Part shown: one piece after another, positions 1-5,243 of the stretch
How the letters are laid out: each line of letters starts with the position of its first letter
How positions within the stretch are numbered: the first letter of the stretch is position 1
DNA from: Anaerolineales bacterium
GTDB taxonomy: Bacteria; Chloroflexota; Anaerolineae; Anaerolineales; DRMV01
Direction of reading: 5' to 3'
Length of the DNA stretch: 6,455 bases
Assembly: GCA_027026295.1 (NCBI GenBank)
Contig: JALVOR010000176.1
Span: 1 to 6,455, forward strand
Notes under the pieces: generated by a model
Seen by the model: the letters and a program-made list of their open reading frames with translations, nothing else
What the model was told of the DNA's origin: nothing
Database searches by the model: none
Made by a program: the position numbers and the translations under genes

Positions 1-519
1 GGTGAGATCGGCGATGCGCTCGCGCACGGCATCGGCGTGTTCGACGGTCAGCTTGTGCACCTGGGCGCAACTTCCCGCCCGGTCGTCGGCAAGGGACAGC
101 AGCGAGCGCAGTTCGTCGGGAATGTAGGCAAATTCCGCCGGCCCGCGAGGCGTGGGCAGGAACGCCCGCCCGACCAGCCCGGCGTACCACAGCATCTCTA
201 AGGGGGAAATCGGCTGCTCATGGGGCTTTTCGCGGCTGCGCTTGCCGGGGCCCATTTCGCGGAAGCCGCCAAAACGCCGCACGGCATCGACCCACGGCAT
301 TTTGCCCTCGCCGGTTTGCAGCGTGAGCAGCGCCTCGCGGGCATCGTCGGGCAGGCGGGCAAGCACAGCTTCCACCTGGGCGGGGTCCTGCATCGCCGTC
401 TCCAAGGTGCGGGCGGCTTCCTGCACGTTGCCCGGCAGGTGTTCAACACCCCACGTGGGGGCGAAGATTTCCAACAGCCCCAGATCGGCCTGGTGAAGGT
501 GGTAATAGAGCGAAGGCAT
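1..519 (-). CDS. Hypothetical protein, possibly helicase-associated (XPB/Ssl2 C-terminal-like); N-terminal part only
   Basis: The frame is open for 173 codons from an ATG at 519 to the window edge, so the C-terminus is missing. The protein starts MPSLYYHLHQADLGLLEIFA. Residues 30-70 look helical and acidic. Residues 105-135 carry a run resembling SPLEMLWYAGLVGRAF followed by EFAYIPDEL. From memory, this layout (an 'LP..AR.AL' helix, then 'GPGKR.RE.P', then 'FAYIPDEL') occurs in hypothetical proteins of Chloroflexota that are sometimes annotated with a helicase-associated XPB/Ssl2-type domain. I cannot confirm that here. The ATG lies one base after the TGA of the lipid kinase and has no clear Shine-Dalgarno sequence, so translation probably depends on coupling to the kinase. 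The reading frame is well supported by GC-rich codon use; the function is uncertain. Confidence 0.7.
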   Translation of the reverse strand, partial: MPSLYYHLHQADLGLLEIFAPTWGVEHLPGNVQEAARTLETAMQDPAQVEAVLARLPDDAREALLTLQTGEGKMPWVDAVRRFGGFREMGPGKRSREKPHEQPISPLEMLWYAGLVGRAFLPTPRGPAEFAYIPDELRSLLSLADDRAGSCAQVHKLTVEHADAVRERIADLT

Positions 520-520
520 A

Positions 521-1453
521 TCAGGAAGAAGGCGCAGGCGCAGCCACCGCGAGGGCCTGAGGAATCACTTCGATATCCAGTTGGCGCACGTGGCTGTCGA
601 AACCGGCGAAAATTTCGCCGTCGAGGTGAATTTGCATCGGGCGGTCGGTTTCAACATGCAGGCGGCGGAGAGCACCCATCTGCACTTCGGGGTCGCCGCC
701 GTGGGTGCCCTGCATCACCTTGGGCACCAGTTGCAGCATGTGGGGGCGGGAAACACCACCAATGGCAACATAGTGCAAAATGCCATCGTCCACTTTGGCG
801 TCGGGCGTGGTGAGGAAACCGCCGCCTTCCCGCGGGCCATTGCCCACCACCAGCATCAGCAGGTCGGTTTCCCACGCCGCTTCGTCGCTTTCCAGGCGGG
901 CGTGCAGCGGGTGGTGATTGAGGGCAATGGTTTGCAGCACGGCGGTAAGGTACATCACAAAGCCGCGCACCACCGGCAACTGGTGGGAACGGATGGTCAC
1001 GATGGCGTCAAAACCAATACCAAGGGTGTTATCGCAAAATTCCTCGCGGCCATGTTCATCGGATACCCGCATCACATCCACCGTGCGGGGCTGGGCGGTG
1101 AGGGCAATGGGCAGGGCTTCGTGGGGGTCGGAAGGCAGCCCGACGCCATAGGCAAAGTCGTTGCCGGAACCCAGCGGCACCACGCCCAGCACCGGGCGTT
1201 TCTCGGGCGGTACGCGCATCAGGCCATTGACGACTTCATGCACCGTGCCATCGCCGCCCACGGCCACCACGCGCGCAAACCCTTGCTCAGCCGCCTGCAT
1301 GGCCAATTCGGCGGCGTGGGTGGGGTAAACCGTGCCCGACCAGTGCAAATCGCTTCCGGCGATCTCTTCGGCCAGGGGGCGCAAATCGGCAATGCGCCGC
1401 CACGCGTGGCCTACATCGGCATTGGGGTTGAGAATGATAAGGGTTTTGGGCAT
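521..1453 (-). CDS. Diacylglycerol kinase / YegS-LCB type lipid kinase
   Basis: A 310-residue protein of normal length for the bacterial DAGK_cat (DgkB/BmrU/YegS) family, which phosphorylates diacylglycerol or a related lipid with ATP at the cytoplasmic membrane face. Visible motifs are an N-terminal NPNA (9-12), the nucleotide-binding GGDGTVHEVVNGL (66-78), PLGSGNDFA (93-101), NTLGIGFDA (142-150), a glycine-rich GNGPREGGGF (204-213), DDG (222-224) and LDGE (277-280). By family knowledge, the Asp of the DDG segment and the Glu of LDGE correspond to catalytic residues of DgkB-type enzymes. No transmembrane segment is evident. The ATG at 1453 fits the family start, though no strong ribosome-binding site precedes it. 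It follows the lipoprotein gene by 72 bp with no obvious terminator and is probably cotranscribed. The exact lipid substrate cannot be told. Confidence 0.93.
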   Translation of the reverse strand: MPKTLIILNPNADVGHAWRRIADLRPLAEEIAGSDLHWSGTVYPTHAAELAMQAAEQGFARVVAVGGDGTVHEVVNGLMRVPPEKRPVLGVVPLGSGNDFAYGVGLPSDPHEALPIALTAQPRTVDVMRVSDEHGREEFCDNTLGIGFDAIVTIRSHQLPVVRGFVMYLTAVLQTIALNHHPLHARLESDEAAWETDLLMLVVGNGPREGGGFLTTPDAKVDDGILHYVAIGGVSRPHMLQLVPKVMQGTHGGDPEVQMGALRRLHVETDRPMQIHLDGEIFAGFDSHVRQLDIEVIPQALAVAAPAPSS

Positions 1454-1525
1454 GGGTCAAAAAGCATTCCAGTGTTTCAGGGTGTTCGTACGGGGAGGCT
1501 TGTCCGTCCTTCCAAAGCCAAACGG

Positions 1526-2077
1526 CTACGGCCTAACGGTGATGGCGAGCGGGCCGTTGCCGCTGCCCGCCCAATAAGCGGGGCCAGGGTAGCCGAGATG
1601 CACTTCAAAACTCACCGAGGCCGAAATCGTCGCCTTGCCGCTGGCAACGGCGGTCAATTCAAATTGTGCCGTGTCGGATTCGCCGTTGGCAATGGCAAGG
1701 GAATGCTCCACCGGCGGCGGATTGGCCGGTTCGAAAAGAGCAGCGTCCCCTTCAGGCTGCATGGAAAGGGTGTATTTCAGCAAGCCCAGTTTGGCGCAGC
1801 CTTCGTTGTGCAGCGTGACGGTCACGGTGACGGTATCGCCCACAGCAACCTCGGTGGACGACGCCGAGATTTCGGTGGAAGCGGTGTGGGTTTCACACGC
1901 GGGCGTTGGGGTAATCCGGGACGTCGGCGCGGGGATGAGGGTGCGGGTAATGTCAACAGTGGGCGGCACAGGGGTGGGCGGTGGCAGCGTGGGCGTGGCA
2001 GGCGCCGCCGCGGGCGTGCACGCACCGAGGGCAAACACAAAGACAAGCAGACTTCCCAGCCACAAGCAGCGCTTCAT
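1526..2077 (-). CDS. Putative lipoprotein with Thr/Pro-rich linker and beta-sandwich-like domain
   Basis: A 183-residue secreted lipoprotein of unknown function. The signal peptide is MKRCLWLGSLLVFVFALGAC, with lipobox LGAC at 17-20, so Cys20 should be lipidated and the protein anchored outside the cytoplasmic membrane. Residues 21-59 form a Thr/Pro/Ala-rich linker (for example TPTLPPPTPVPPT). Residues 61-183 alternate hydrophobic and polar residues (VAVGDTVTVTVTLHNEG), as in CARDB- or DUF11-like Ig-type beta domains; this is a fold guess only. Cys61 and Cys94 could form a disulfide. A longer in-frame start at 2122 exists, but the ATG at 2077 is chosen because it begins the signal peptide and has a GAGGAG ribosome-binding site (2084-2089) six bases upstream. 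A role in sensing or envelope interaction is possible but unproven. Confidence 0.85.
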   Translation of the reverse strand: MKRCLWLGSLLVFVFALGACTPAAAPATPTLPPPTPVPPTVDITRTLIPAPTSRITPTPACETHTASTEISASSTEVAVGDTVTVTVTLHNEGCAKLGLLKYTLSMQPEGDAALFEPANPPPVEHSLAIANGESDTAQFELTAVASGKATISASVSFEVHLGYPGPAYWAGSGNGPLAITVRP

Positions 2078-2176
2078 GTCGGGCTCCTCGTCAAAAGGGA
2101 AAACGACAAACCGGCCAGGCAAAAGCCCCGCGAGCGCAAACAGCGGAAAAATTTCTCAGCCCAGGTCTCGCGCGAG

Positions 2177-2185
2177 TGGTATGAT
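2177..2185 (+). promoter_or_regulatory. Candidate extended -10 promoter for the RNase H gene
   Basis: TGGTATGAT matches the extended -10 form TGnTATAAT with one mismatch in the hexamer. No clear -35 is present, as is usual for extended -10 promoters. It would give an untranslated leader of roughly 55 nt before the ATG at 2248. A 10-bp perfect palindrome, CTCGCGCGAG (2167-2176), lies immediately upstream and could be an operator, though in GC-rich DNA it may be chance. Confidence 0.35.
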
Positions 2186-2188
2186 AGG

Positions 2189-2194
2189 ATTATA
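2189..2194 (-). promoter_or_regulatory. Candidate -10 box for the lipoprotein-lipid kinase transcript
   Basis: The minus strand reads TATAAT here, a perfect sigma-70 -10 hexamer in an otherwise GC-rich region, about 110 bp upstream of the lipoprotein ATG. No good -35 hexamer stands at the usual 16-18 bp spacing. The site overlaps the zone of the rightward rnhA promoter candidate, so the two transcripts may compete. This is based on sequence only. Confidence 0.4.
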
Positions 2195-2247
2195 CAGCAA
2201 GAACGCATGCAATATGGCGCACAGGCGCGTTTTATCGGTGAGGTACT

Positions 2248-2874
2248 ATGGCTCGCGAACGCAAACGTTTCTATGTAGTCTGGAAGGGACGCAAAACCGG
2301 CATTTTCTCTTCGTGGGAAGCCGCCCGCAAGCAGGTAGCCGGCTTCCCAAATGCACGCTACAAGGGCTTTGCCCGCCGCGAGGAAGCCGAGCGCGCCTGG
2401 AAAGCGGGCTACGGCACCCATGCGGGGAAACCGGCCTCGTTGGGGCGCTGGCGCACCGCCCAACGCAAGCCGCTGCTTCCCAGCGTGGCAGTGGATGCCG
2501 CCGCCAGCAACGCCCACGGCCCAATGCGTTACCGCGGCGTGCTGGTGGAAAGCGAAGAGGAAATCTTCCGTCAGGGGCCGTTTGCGGTGGGCACGGTCAA
2601 CATCGGCGAATTCCTCGCCATCGTGCACGCCTTGGCGTGGCTGCATCAGCGCAACTTAGACTGGCCGGTGTATTCGGATTCCCGCGTGGCGCGCGGCTGG
2701 GTCGAAAAAGGGCACTGCCGCACCCGCCTGCCCCGCACGGTGGAAAGCGAGGCGCTGTTCGACCTCATCGCCCGCGCCGAAGCGTGGCTTGCCGAGCACC
2801 CTGACCACCCGCCCGTGCTAAAGTGGGACACCCGCCAGTGGGGGGAAATCCCGGCGGATTTCAACCGGAAGTAA
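2248..2874 (+). CDS. rnhA: Ribonuclease H with N-terminal viroplasmin-like domain
   Basis: A 208-residue type-1 RNase H family protein that should cleave the RNA strand of RNA:DNA hybrids (R-loops, replication primers) using two metal ions. Residues 5-51 match the viroplasmin / caulimovirus domain (FYVVWKGRKTGIFSSWEAA, then KGFARREEAERAW), a hybrid-binding module also found in eukaryotic RNase H1. Residues 78-208 are the catalytic domain. The four acidic residues are in place: Asp83 in SVAVDAAAS, Glu121 in NIGEFLAIVHAL, Asp144 in VYSDSR and Asp194 in LKWDTRQWGEIPADF. The 'GEFLA', 'YSDS' and 'KWDT..WGEIPADF' signatures are those of the viroplasmin-linked bacterial subfamily rather than E. coli RnhA. 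A GGTGAGG ribosome-binding site sits four bases before the ATG. It is divergent from the lipoprotein gene and followed by a repeat-rich spacer. Confidence 0.93.
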   Translation: MARERKRFYVVWKGRKTGIFSSWEAARKQVAGFPNARYKGFARREEAERAWKAGYGTHAGKPASLGRWRTAQRKPLLPSVAVDAAASNAHGPMRYRGVLVESEEEIFRQGPFAVGTVNIGEFLAIVHALAWLHQRNLDWPVYSDSRVARGWVEKGHCRTRLPRTVESEALFDLIARAEAWLAEHPDHPPVLKWDTRQWGEIPADFNRK

Positions 2875-2919
2875 AAGGCACAAAGATCGCATCTGCTCAA
2901 CCCCAACAAAGAAAAAAAA

Positions 2920-2956
2920 CACAGAAGGCACAGAAGTGCTACAGAAAACACAGAAA
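2920..2956 (+). repeat. 37-bp direct repeat, copy 1
   Basis: Identical over 37 bp to 3118-3154; the flanking bases differ on both sides. Internally it holds four ACAGAA words starting at 2921, 2930, 2941 and 2950 (steps of 9, 11 and 9), so it is roughly two tandem 20-bp units. An A-tract of eight precedes it. Confidence 0.95.
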
Positions 2957-2958
2957 GA

Positions 2959-2989
2959 GGGCTGCAAAGTTTACAACGTTTTGCCGCCC
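2959..2989. terminator. Hairpin, possible terminator at the convergent junction
   Basis: GGGCTGCAAA (2959-2968) pairs with TTTGCCGCCC (2980-2989) with a single T/C mismatch, plus one G-T wobble inside and a 9-nt loop. It lies 85 bp after the rnhA stop. On the plus strand only three T residues follow after the C-run. On the minus strand a pyrimidine-rich CTCTTTCTGTGTTTTC follows. It could stop transcription from either side, or it may simply be part of the repeat element. Confidence 0.4.
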
Positions 2990-3046
2990 TTTGGGGCTTC
3001 TCTACGTCTCTGTGCCCTTCTGCCCCTCCGCGTTAAGCGTTCAAAA

Positions 3047-3085
3047 ATCCGCGAACATCCGTGACCATCCGTGTTATCCGCGGTC
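3047..3085 (+). repeat. Tandem ATCCGYG array
   Basis: Four contiguous degenerate units of 9-10 bp: ATCCGCGAAC, ATCCGTGACC, ATCCGTGTT and ATCCGCGGTC. Units keep ATCCGYG and vary afterwards. From memory, similar strings occur in intergenic regions of several environmental bacterial genomes next to ACAGAG/ACAGAA repeats; this could not be checked here. Confidence 0.8.
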
Positions 3086-3117
3086 TATTCCCCTGCATCT
3101 GAACAGTTACGAAAAAC

Positions 3118-3154
3118 CACAGAAGGCACAGAAGTGCTACAGAAAACACAGAAA
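3118..3154 (+). repeat. 37-bp direct repeat, copy 2
   Basis: A perfect copy of 2920-2956, start-to-start distance 198 bp, with the same four ACAGAA words (3119, 3128, 3139, 3148). It is preceded by CTGAACAGTTACGAAAAAC. The first part of that word recurs at 3253 as CTGAACAGTTATGCAAAA followed by GGCAGAAGG, suggesting a third, decayed module. Confidence 0.95.
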
Positions 3155-3225
3155 TTTACTTTGCGTTCAGTTGCTTTTTCCTGTCCGTTCTTCTTCGGCA
3201 AGGCGTCAAGGGCGTTTGGAGTGTA

Positions 3226-3246
3226 GGGCGTGACGGCATCCCGCCC
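3226..3246. terminator. Short hairpin downstream of the leftward gene cluster
   Basis: GGGCGTGA pairs with TCCCGCCC (seven pairs with one internal T/C mismatch) around a CGGCA loop. It is 35 bp past the stop of the small membrane protein gene when read leftward. No T-tract follows on either strand, so it is at best a weak or factor-dependent terminator. Confidence 0.3.
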
Positions 3247-3280
3247 CACGCGCTGAACAGTTATGCAAAAGGCAGAAGGG

Positions 3281-3805
3281 TCAGGGCGAAGGCGGCGTGA
3301 CGTTGGCCCTTGCGAAAATACCCTCACACGCCGGTTTGGGGAAAAGCCAACAAACCCGCTGGGGATTGGCGCGGATGGTGTCTGTGCTCATGTAATCGGT
3401 CACGTCCATCCGCGTTTGCGCCACCGCGGCCACCCGCACCGCCCCCTCGTCGATGAGCACATCTCCTTCATAAATTTGCACCCAAAAGTAAAACTTCGGG
3501 TAAGCAATGCCGGTTTGCACGGGGCCCATCAACCATTCCCACTTCACCCGCACGGGTTTGCCGGTTCGCTCACGGAAATACGACTGCAAGTCGCGCGTGG
3601 TGATGGCCTCGAACTGCTCCGTGGGGGGCATATTAGCATCAACATGCGATTTGGCAATCTGAAATCCCACGTAGAGCATCATCCCAACCCACATGATGAA
3701 AAACAAAGCCCCCATCGCTACAAAGGCACAACCCAAACGGAGCAGCGGGCGCAAGATTTTGCGCCTTTCAGCCCATTTCTGCTGCGGTTGGTGTTCCAAC
3801 GTCAT
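3281..3805 (-). CDS. Hypothetical single-pass membrane protein
   Basis: A 174-residue protein that I do not recognise. A basic N-terminus (RRKILRPLLR, 14-23) precedes one strong transmembrane helix at about 24-50 (GCAFVAMGALFFIMWVGMML). By the positive-inside rule the N-terminus should be cytoplasmic and residues 52-174 outside. The outer part is mixed, with aromatic strands (VKWEWLMG, YPKFYFWVQIYEG) and two Cys (152, 160) that could pair. Residues 65-80 (FEAITTRDLQSYFRER) look helical. The ATG at 3805 follows the upstream stop by one base (TGA-G-ATG) and has a GGGAG ribosome-binding site about nine bases before it, so it is translated with the methyltransferase-like gene. A role linked to that membrane enzyme is possible, but only context supports it. 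Confidence 0.8.
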   Translation of the reverse strand: MTLEHQPQQKWAERRKILRPLLRLGCAFVAMGALFFIMWVGMMLYVGFQIAKSHVDANMPPTEQFEAITTRDLQSYFRERTGKPVRVKWEWLMGPVQTGIAYPKFYFWVQIYEGDVLIDEGAVRVAAVAQTRMDVTDYMSTDTIRANPQRVCWLFPKPACEGIFARANVTPPSP

Positions 3806-3806
3806 C

Positions 3807-4457
3807 TCACCACACTCCCGGAATCACCCGCCACCGCACTCGCCGCCGGTATTCCCGATAGCCAGGCAGGTGGGCTGCCAAAAAGTCGTCTTCTATTCGC
3901 ACCTTGAGCAAATAACTCACCACGACGACGGCTACCAGCAGCGCATCCCACCAAGTGAGGAATGCCAGCCCCAACCCGACATACATCACCGTGGCAAAGG
4001 CGTAAATGGGATGCCGCACCACGCCGTAAGGGCCGCTATCGACCACCTGGTGCTCTGGCACCACACGGGTATCCACCATGTGGAACTTCCCCAAATGGCG
4101 GCGGCAGGCACACATGCCCGCCATGCCAGCCACGGAAAGCAGCCAGCCAACCAGCACAACGGCTACCGAGTCCCCCGGGCCTGCGAGCAGCCCCAAAGCG
4201 AAAGCAATGCCCGTTACTGCCAGCCCCACGGAACTGAGGGCAATGGCGATGACCGTGGCTCTATCCACGCGCGAACCGCCCCCGGCGAGGGATTCCTGAA
4301 AATCGCTCACAATCTTCTGCCCGCCCCGCCAGTAGGTAACAAACCAGAACGAGTAGCCAAGCAAGGTAAGCCACGTAACCAAACCACGGTTGCCATGGCA
4401 TCCTTCCCCAAACAGCCCTGTCAGGCCAAGCAACCTGACAGGGCTGTTGCAATGCAT
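3807..4457 (-). CDS. Isoprenylcysteine carboxyl methyltransferase (ICMT/PEMT)-like membrane protein
   Basis: A 216-residue integral membrane protein if the ATG at 4457 is used. Hydrophobic segments lie at about 28-42, 68-92, 96-116 and 152-184. The C-terminal half carries the family core: SGPYGVVRHPIY (141-152), an acidic RIEDDFL after the last helix (187-193) and YREYRRRVRWRVIPG (200-214). In ICMT and phospholipid-methyltransferase relatives this region binds S-adenosylmethionine and the substrate lies in the membrane; bacterial members mostly have unknown substrates. The start is doubtful: the first 16 codons lie in a 15-bp perfect inverted repeat and no ribosome-binding site precedes 4457. 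The best site, GGGGAAGG (4402-4409), precedes an ATG at 4396 in another frame. In-frame TTG codons near 4382 and 4364 are alternatives. Function at family level is fairly sure; the N-terminus is not. Confidence 0.82.
   Translation of the reverse strand: MHCNSPVRLLGLTGLFGEGCHGNRGLVTWLTLLGYSFWFVTYWRGGQKIVSDFQESLAGGGSRVDRATVIAIALSSVGLAVTGIAFALGLLAGPGDSVAVVLVGWLLSVAGMAGMCACRRHLGKFHMVDTRVVPEHQVVDSGPYGVVRHPIYAFATVMYVGLGLAFLTWWDALLVAVVVVSYLLKVRIEDDFLAAHLPGYREYRRRVRWRVIPGVW
4411..4448. repeat. 15-bp perfect inverted repeat, possible terminator or dispersed palindrome
   Basis: AACAGCCCTGTCAGG (4411-4425) is the exact reverse complement of CCTGACAGGGCTGTT (4434-4448), with an 8-nt loop. Read leftward it begins 18 bp after the hydratase stop and is followed by TGGGG, so it lacks a proper T-tract. 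It could terminate or attenuate transcription, protect the upstream mRNA end, or be a dispersed palindrome. It overlaps the apparent 5' end of the ICMT-like ORF, which argues that the true start of that gene is downstream of it. Confidence 0.85.
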
Positions 4458-4466
4458 CAAGCAGAA

Positions 4467-5243
4467 TTATTTACCCTTCCACTCAGCCTTGCGTTTGTGC
4501 ATGAAGGCATCCATACCCTCTTTCTGGTCTTCTGTGGCAAAGAGCAGATAAAACACCCGCCGCTCGTAAGCCAATCCTTCGCTGAGCGGGGTTTCCAGCG
4601 CCTTGTTCACCGATTCCTTGGCAATGCGCAGGGCAATGGGGGCGCGCGCCGCCAGTTGCTGCGCCAGTTCCATCGCCTCGTCCAAGTAGCGTTCCACCGG
4701 CACCACGCGGTTGACCAGCCCAAAGCGGGCGGCTTCTTCGGCGGTCAGGCGGCGGTCGTTGAGCACGATTTCCATCGCTAGATATTTGCCCACCGTGCGG
4801 GTCAGGCGCTGGGTGCCGCCCGCGCCTGGAATGATGCCCAAATTGATTTCCGGCTGCCCAAACTGGGCGCTTTCGGAAGCCACGATCATATCGCAGGTCA
4901 TGGCAAGTTCAAAGCCGCCCCCCAGGGCAAAGCCGGAAACCGCCGCAACGATGGGTTTGCTCACCTGACGGATGCGGTCGAACAGGTCAATGTAACCGCT
5001 GGTGAGCATATCCACCGGCGTGGCCGTGGACATTTCCTTGATGTCTGCCCCGGCAGCAAACACCCGCTCGCTGCCGGTAATCACAATGGCACCAATGTCC
5101 TCGTCGGCGTCAAAGGCAGCCAGCGCGTCGGTCAGTTCACGCATCAACTGGCTGTTGAGGGCGTTGAATGCCCGCGGGCGGTTGAGGCGAATCAACCCAA
5201 CCCGGTCGTGCACTTCGGCAATGATGGTTTCATAGTCGCTCAT
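4467..5243 (-). CDS. Enoyl-CoA hydratase (crotonase family)
   Basis: A 258-residue enzyme of standard length for short-chain enoyl-CoA hydratases, which add water to trans-2-enoyl-CoA in beta-oxidation and related acyl-CoA pathways in the cytoplasm. The pattern matches mitochondrial-type hydratase closely: NRPRAFNALN (21-30), FAAGADIKEM (62-71), GFALGGGFELAMTCD (104-118) and FGQPEINLGIIPGAGGTQRL (128-147). Aligned by spacing to rat hydratase, the catalytic pair is Glu112 and Glu132, and the oxyanion-hole residues are Ala66 and Gly109, so all are present and the enzyme should be active as a hydratase. A strong GAGGAGG site (5251-5257) sits seven bases before the ATG. The start overlaps the stop of the DinB-like gene by 4 bp (ATGA). 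The chain-length preference and the pathway cannot be told from this segment. Confidence 0.95.
   Translation of the reverse strand: MSDYETIIAEVHDRVGLIRLNRPRAFNALNSQLMRELTDALAAFDADEDIGAIVITGSERVFAAGADIKEMSTATPVDMLTSGYIDLFDRIRQVSKPIVAAVSGFALGGGFELAMTCDMIVASESAQFGQPEINLGIIPGAGGTQRLTRTVGKYLAMEIVLNDRRLTAEEAARFGLVNRVVPVERYLDEAMELAQQLAARAPIALRIAKESVNKALETPLSEGLAYERRVFYLLFATEDQKEGMDAFMHKRKAEWKGK

Larger units (their letters stand above)
2875..3280. repeat. Gene-free repeat-rich spacer between convergent genes
   Basis: About 400 bp between the convergent stops of the RNase H gene and the small membrane protein gene, with no credible coding region. Its composition is patchy: A-rich ACAGAA segments, a GC-rich hairpin, and a tandem ATCCGYG array. 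In order it holds a 37-bp repeat (2920-2956), a hairpin (2959-2989), a segment resembling the reverse complement of the 37-bp repeat (3006-3022), the ATCCGYG array (3047-3085), an 11-bp word CTGAACAGTTA (3099-3109), the second 37-bp copy (3118-3154), another hairpin (3226-3246) and a second CTGAACAGTTA (3253-3263). It reads like stacked copies of a non-coding dispersed repeat, with no transposase. Confidence 0.75.

Noticed and set aside
2078..2122. Longer start of the lipoprotein at 2122
   Set aside because: It would put 15 residues before the signal peptide; the ATG at 2077 has an ideal ribosome-binding site and begins the signal sequence.
581..2278. 565-codon open frame on the plus strand
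   Set aside because: It lies antisense to the lipid kinase and lipoprotein, both of which have clear family or signal features. The translation is Gly/Arg/His-rich and low in complexity, as expected when GC-rich third positions suppress stops on the opposite strand.
2074..2646. 190-codon minus-strand frame
   Set aside because: Antisense to the RNase H gene and overlapping the lipoprotein start; no domain or ribosome-binding site.
1635..2804. 389-codon plus-strand frame overlapping the RNase H gene in another frame
   Set aside because: It crosses a promoter region and runs out of frame through a complete RNase H with intact catalytic residues.
2920..3154. CRISPR-like pair of 37-bp repeats
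   Set aside because: Only two copies, separated by 161 bp, far longer than a spacer. The intervening DNA contains other repeats and hairpins, and there are no cas genes.
2823..3233. 136-codon plus-strand frame through the repeat spacer
   Set aside because: It begins inside the RNase H gene and translates the short repeats into repeated Lys/Gln/Thr-rich words, which is repeat DNA rather than a gene.
4261..4452. 63-codon hydrophobic minus-strand frame
   Set aside because: It is a frame-shifted shadow of the ICMT-like N-terminal region and ends quickly; kept only as a hint in the start/frameshift finding.
3693..4781. 362-codon open frame on the plus strand
   Set aside because: Antisense to the small membrane protein, the ICMT-like gene and part of the hydratase; its His/Gln/Pro-rich composition has no recognisable domain.
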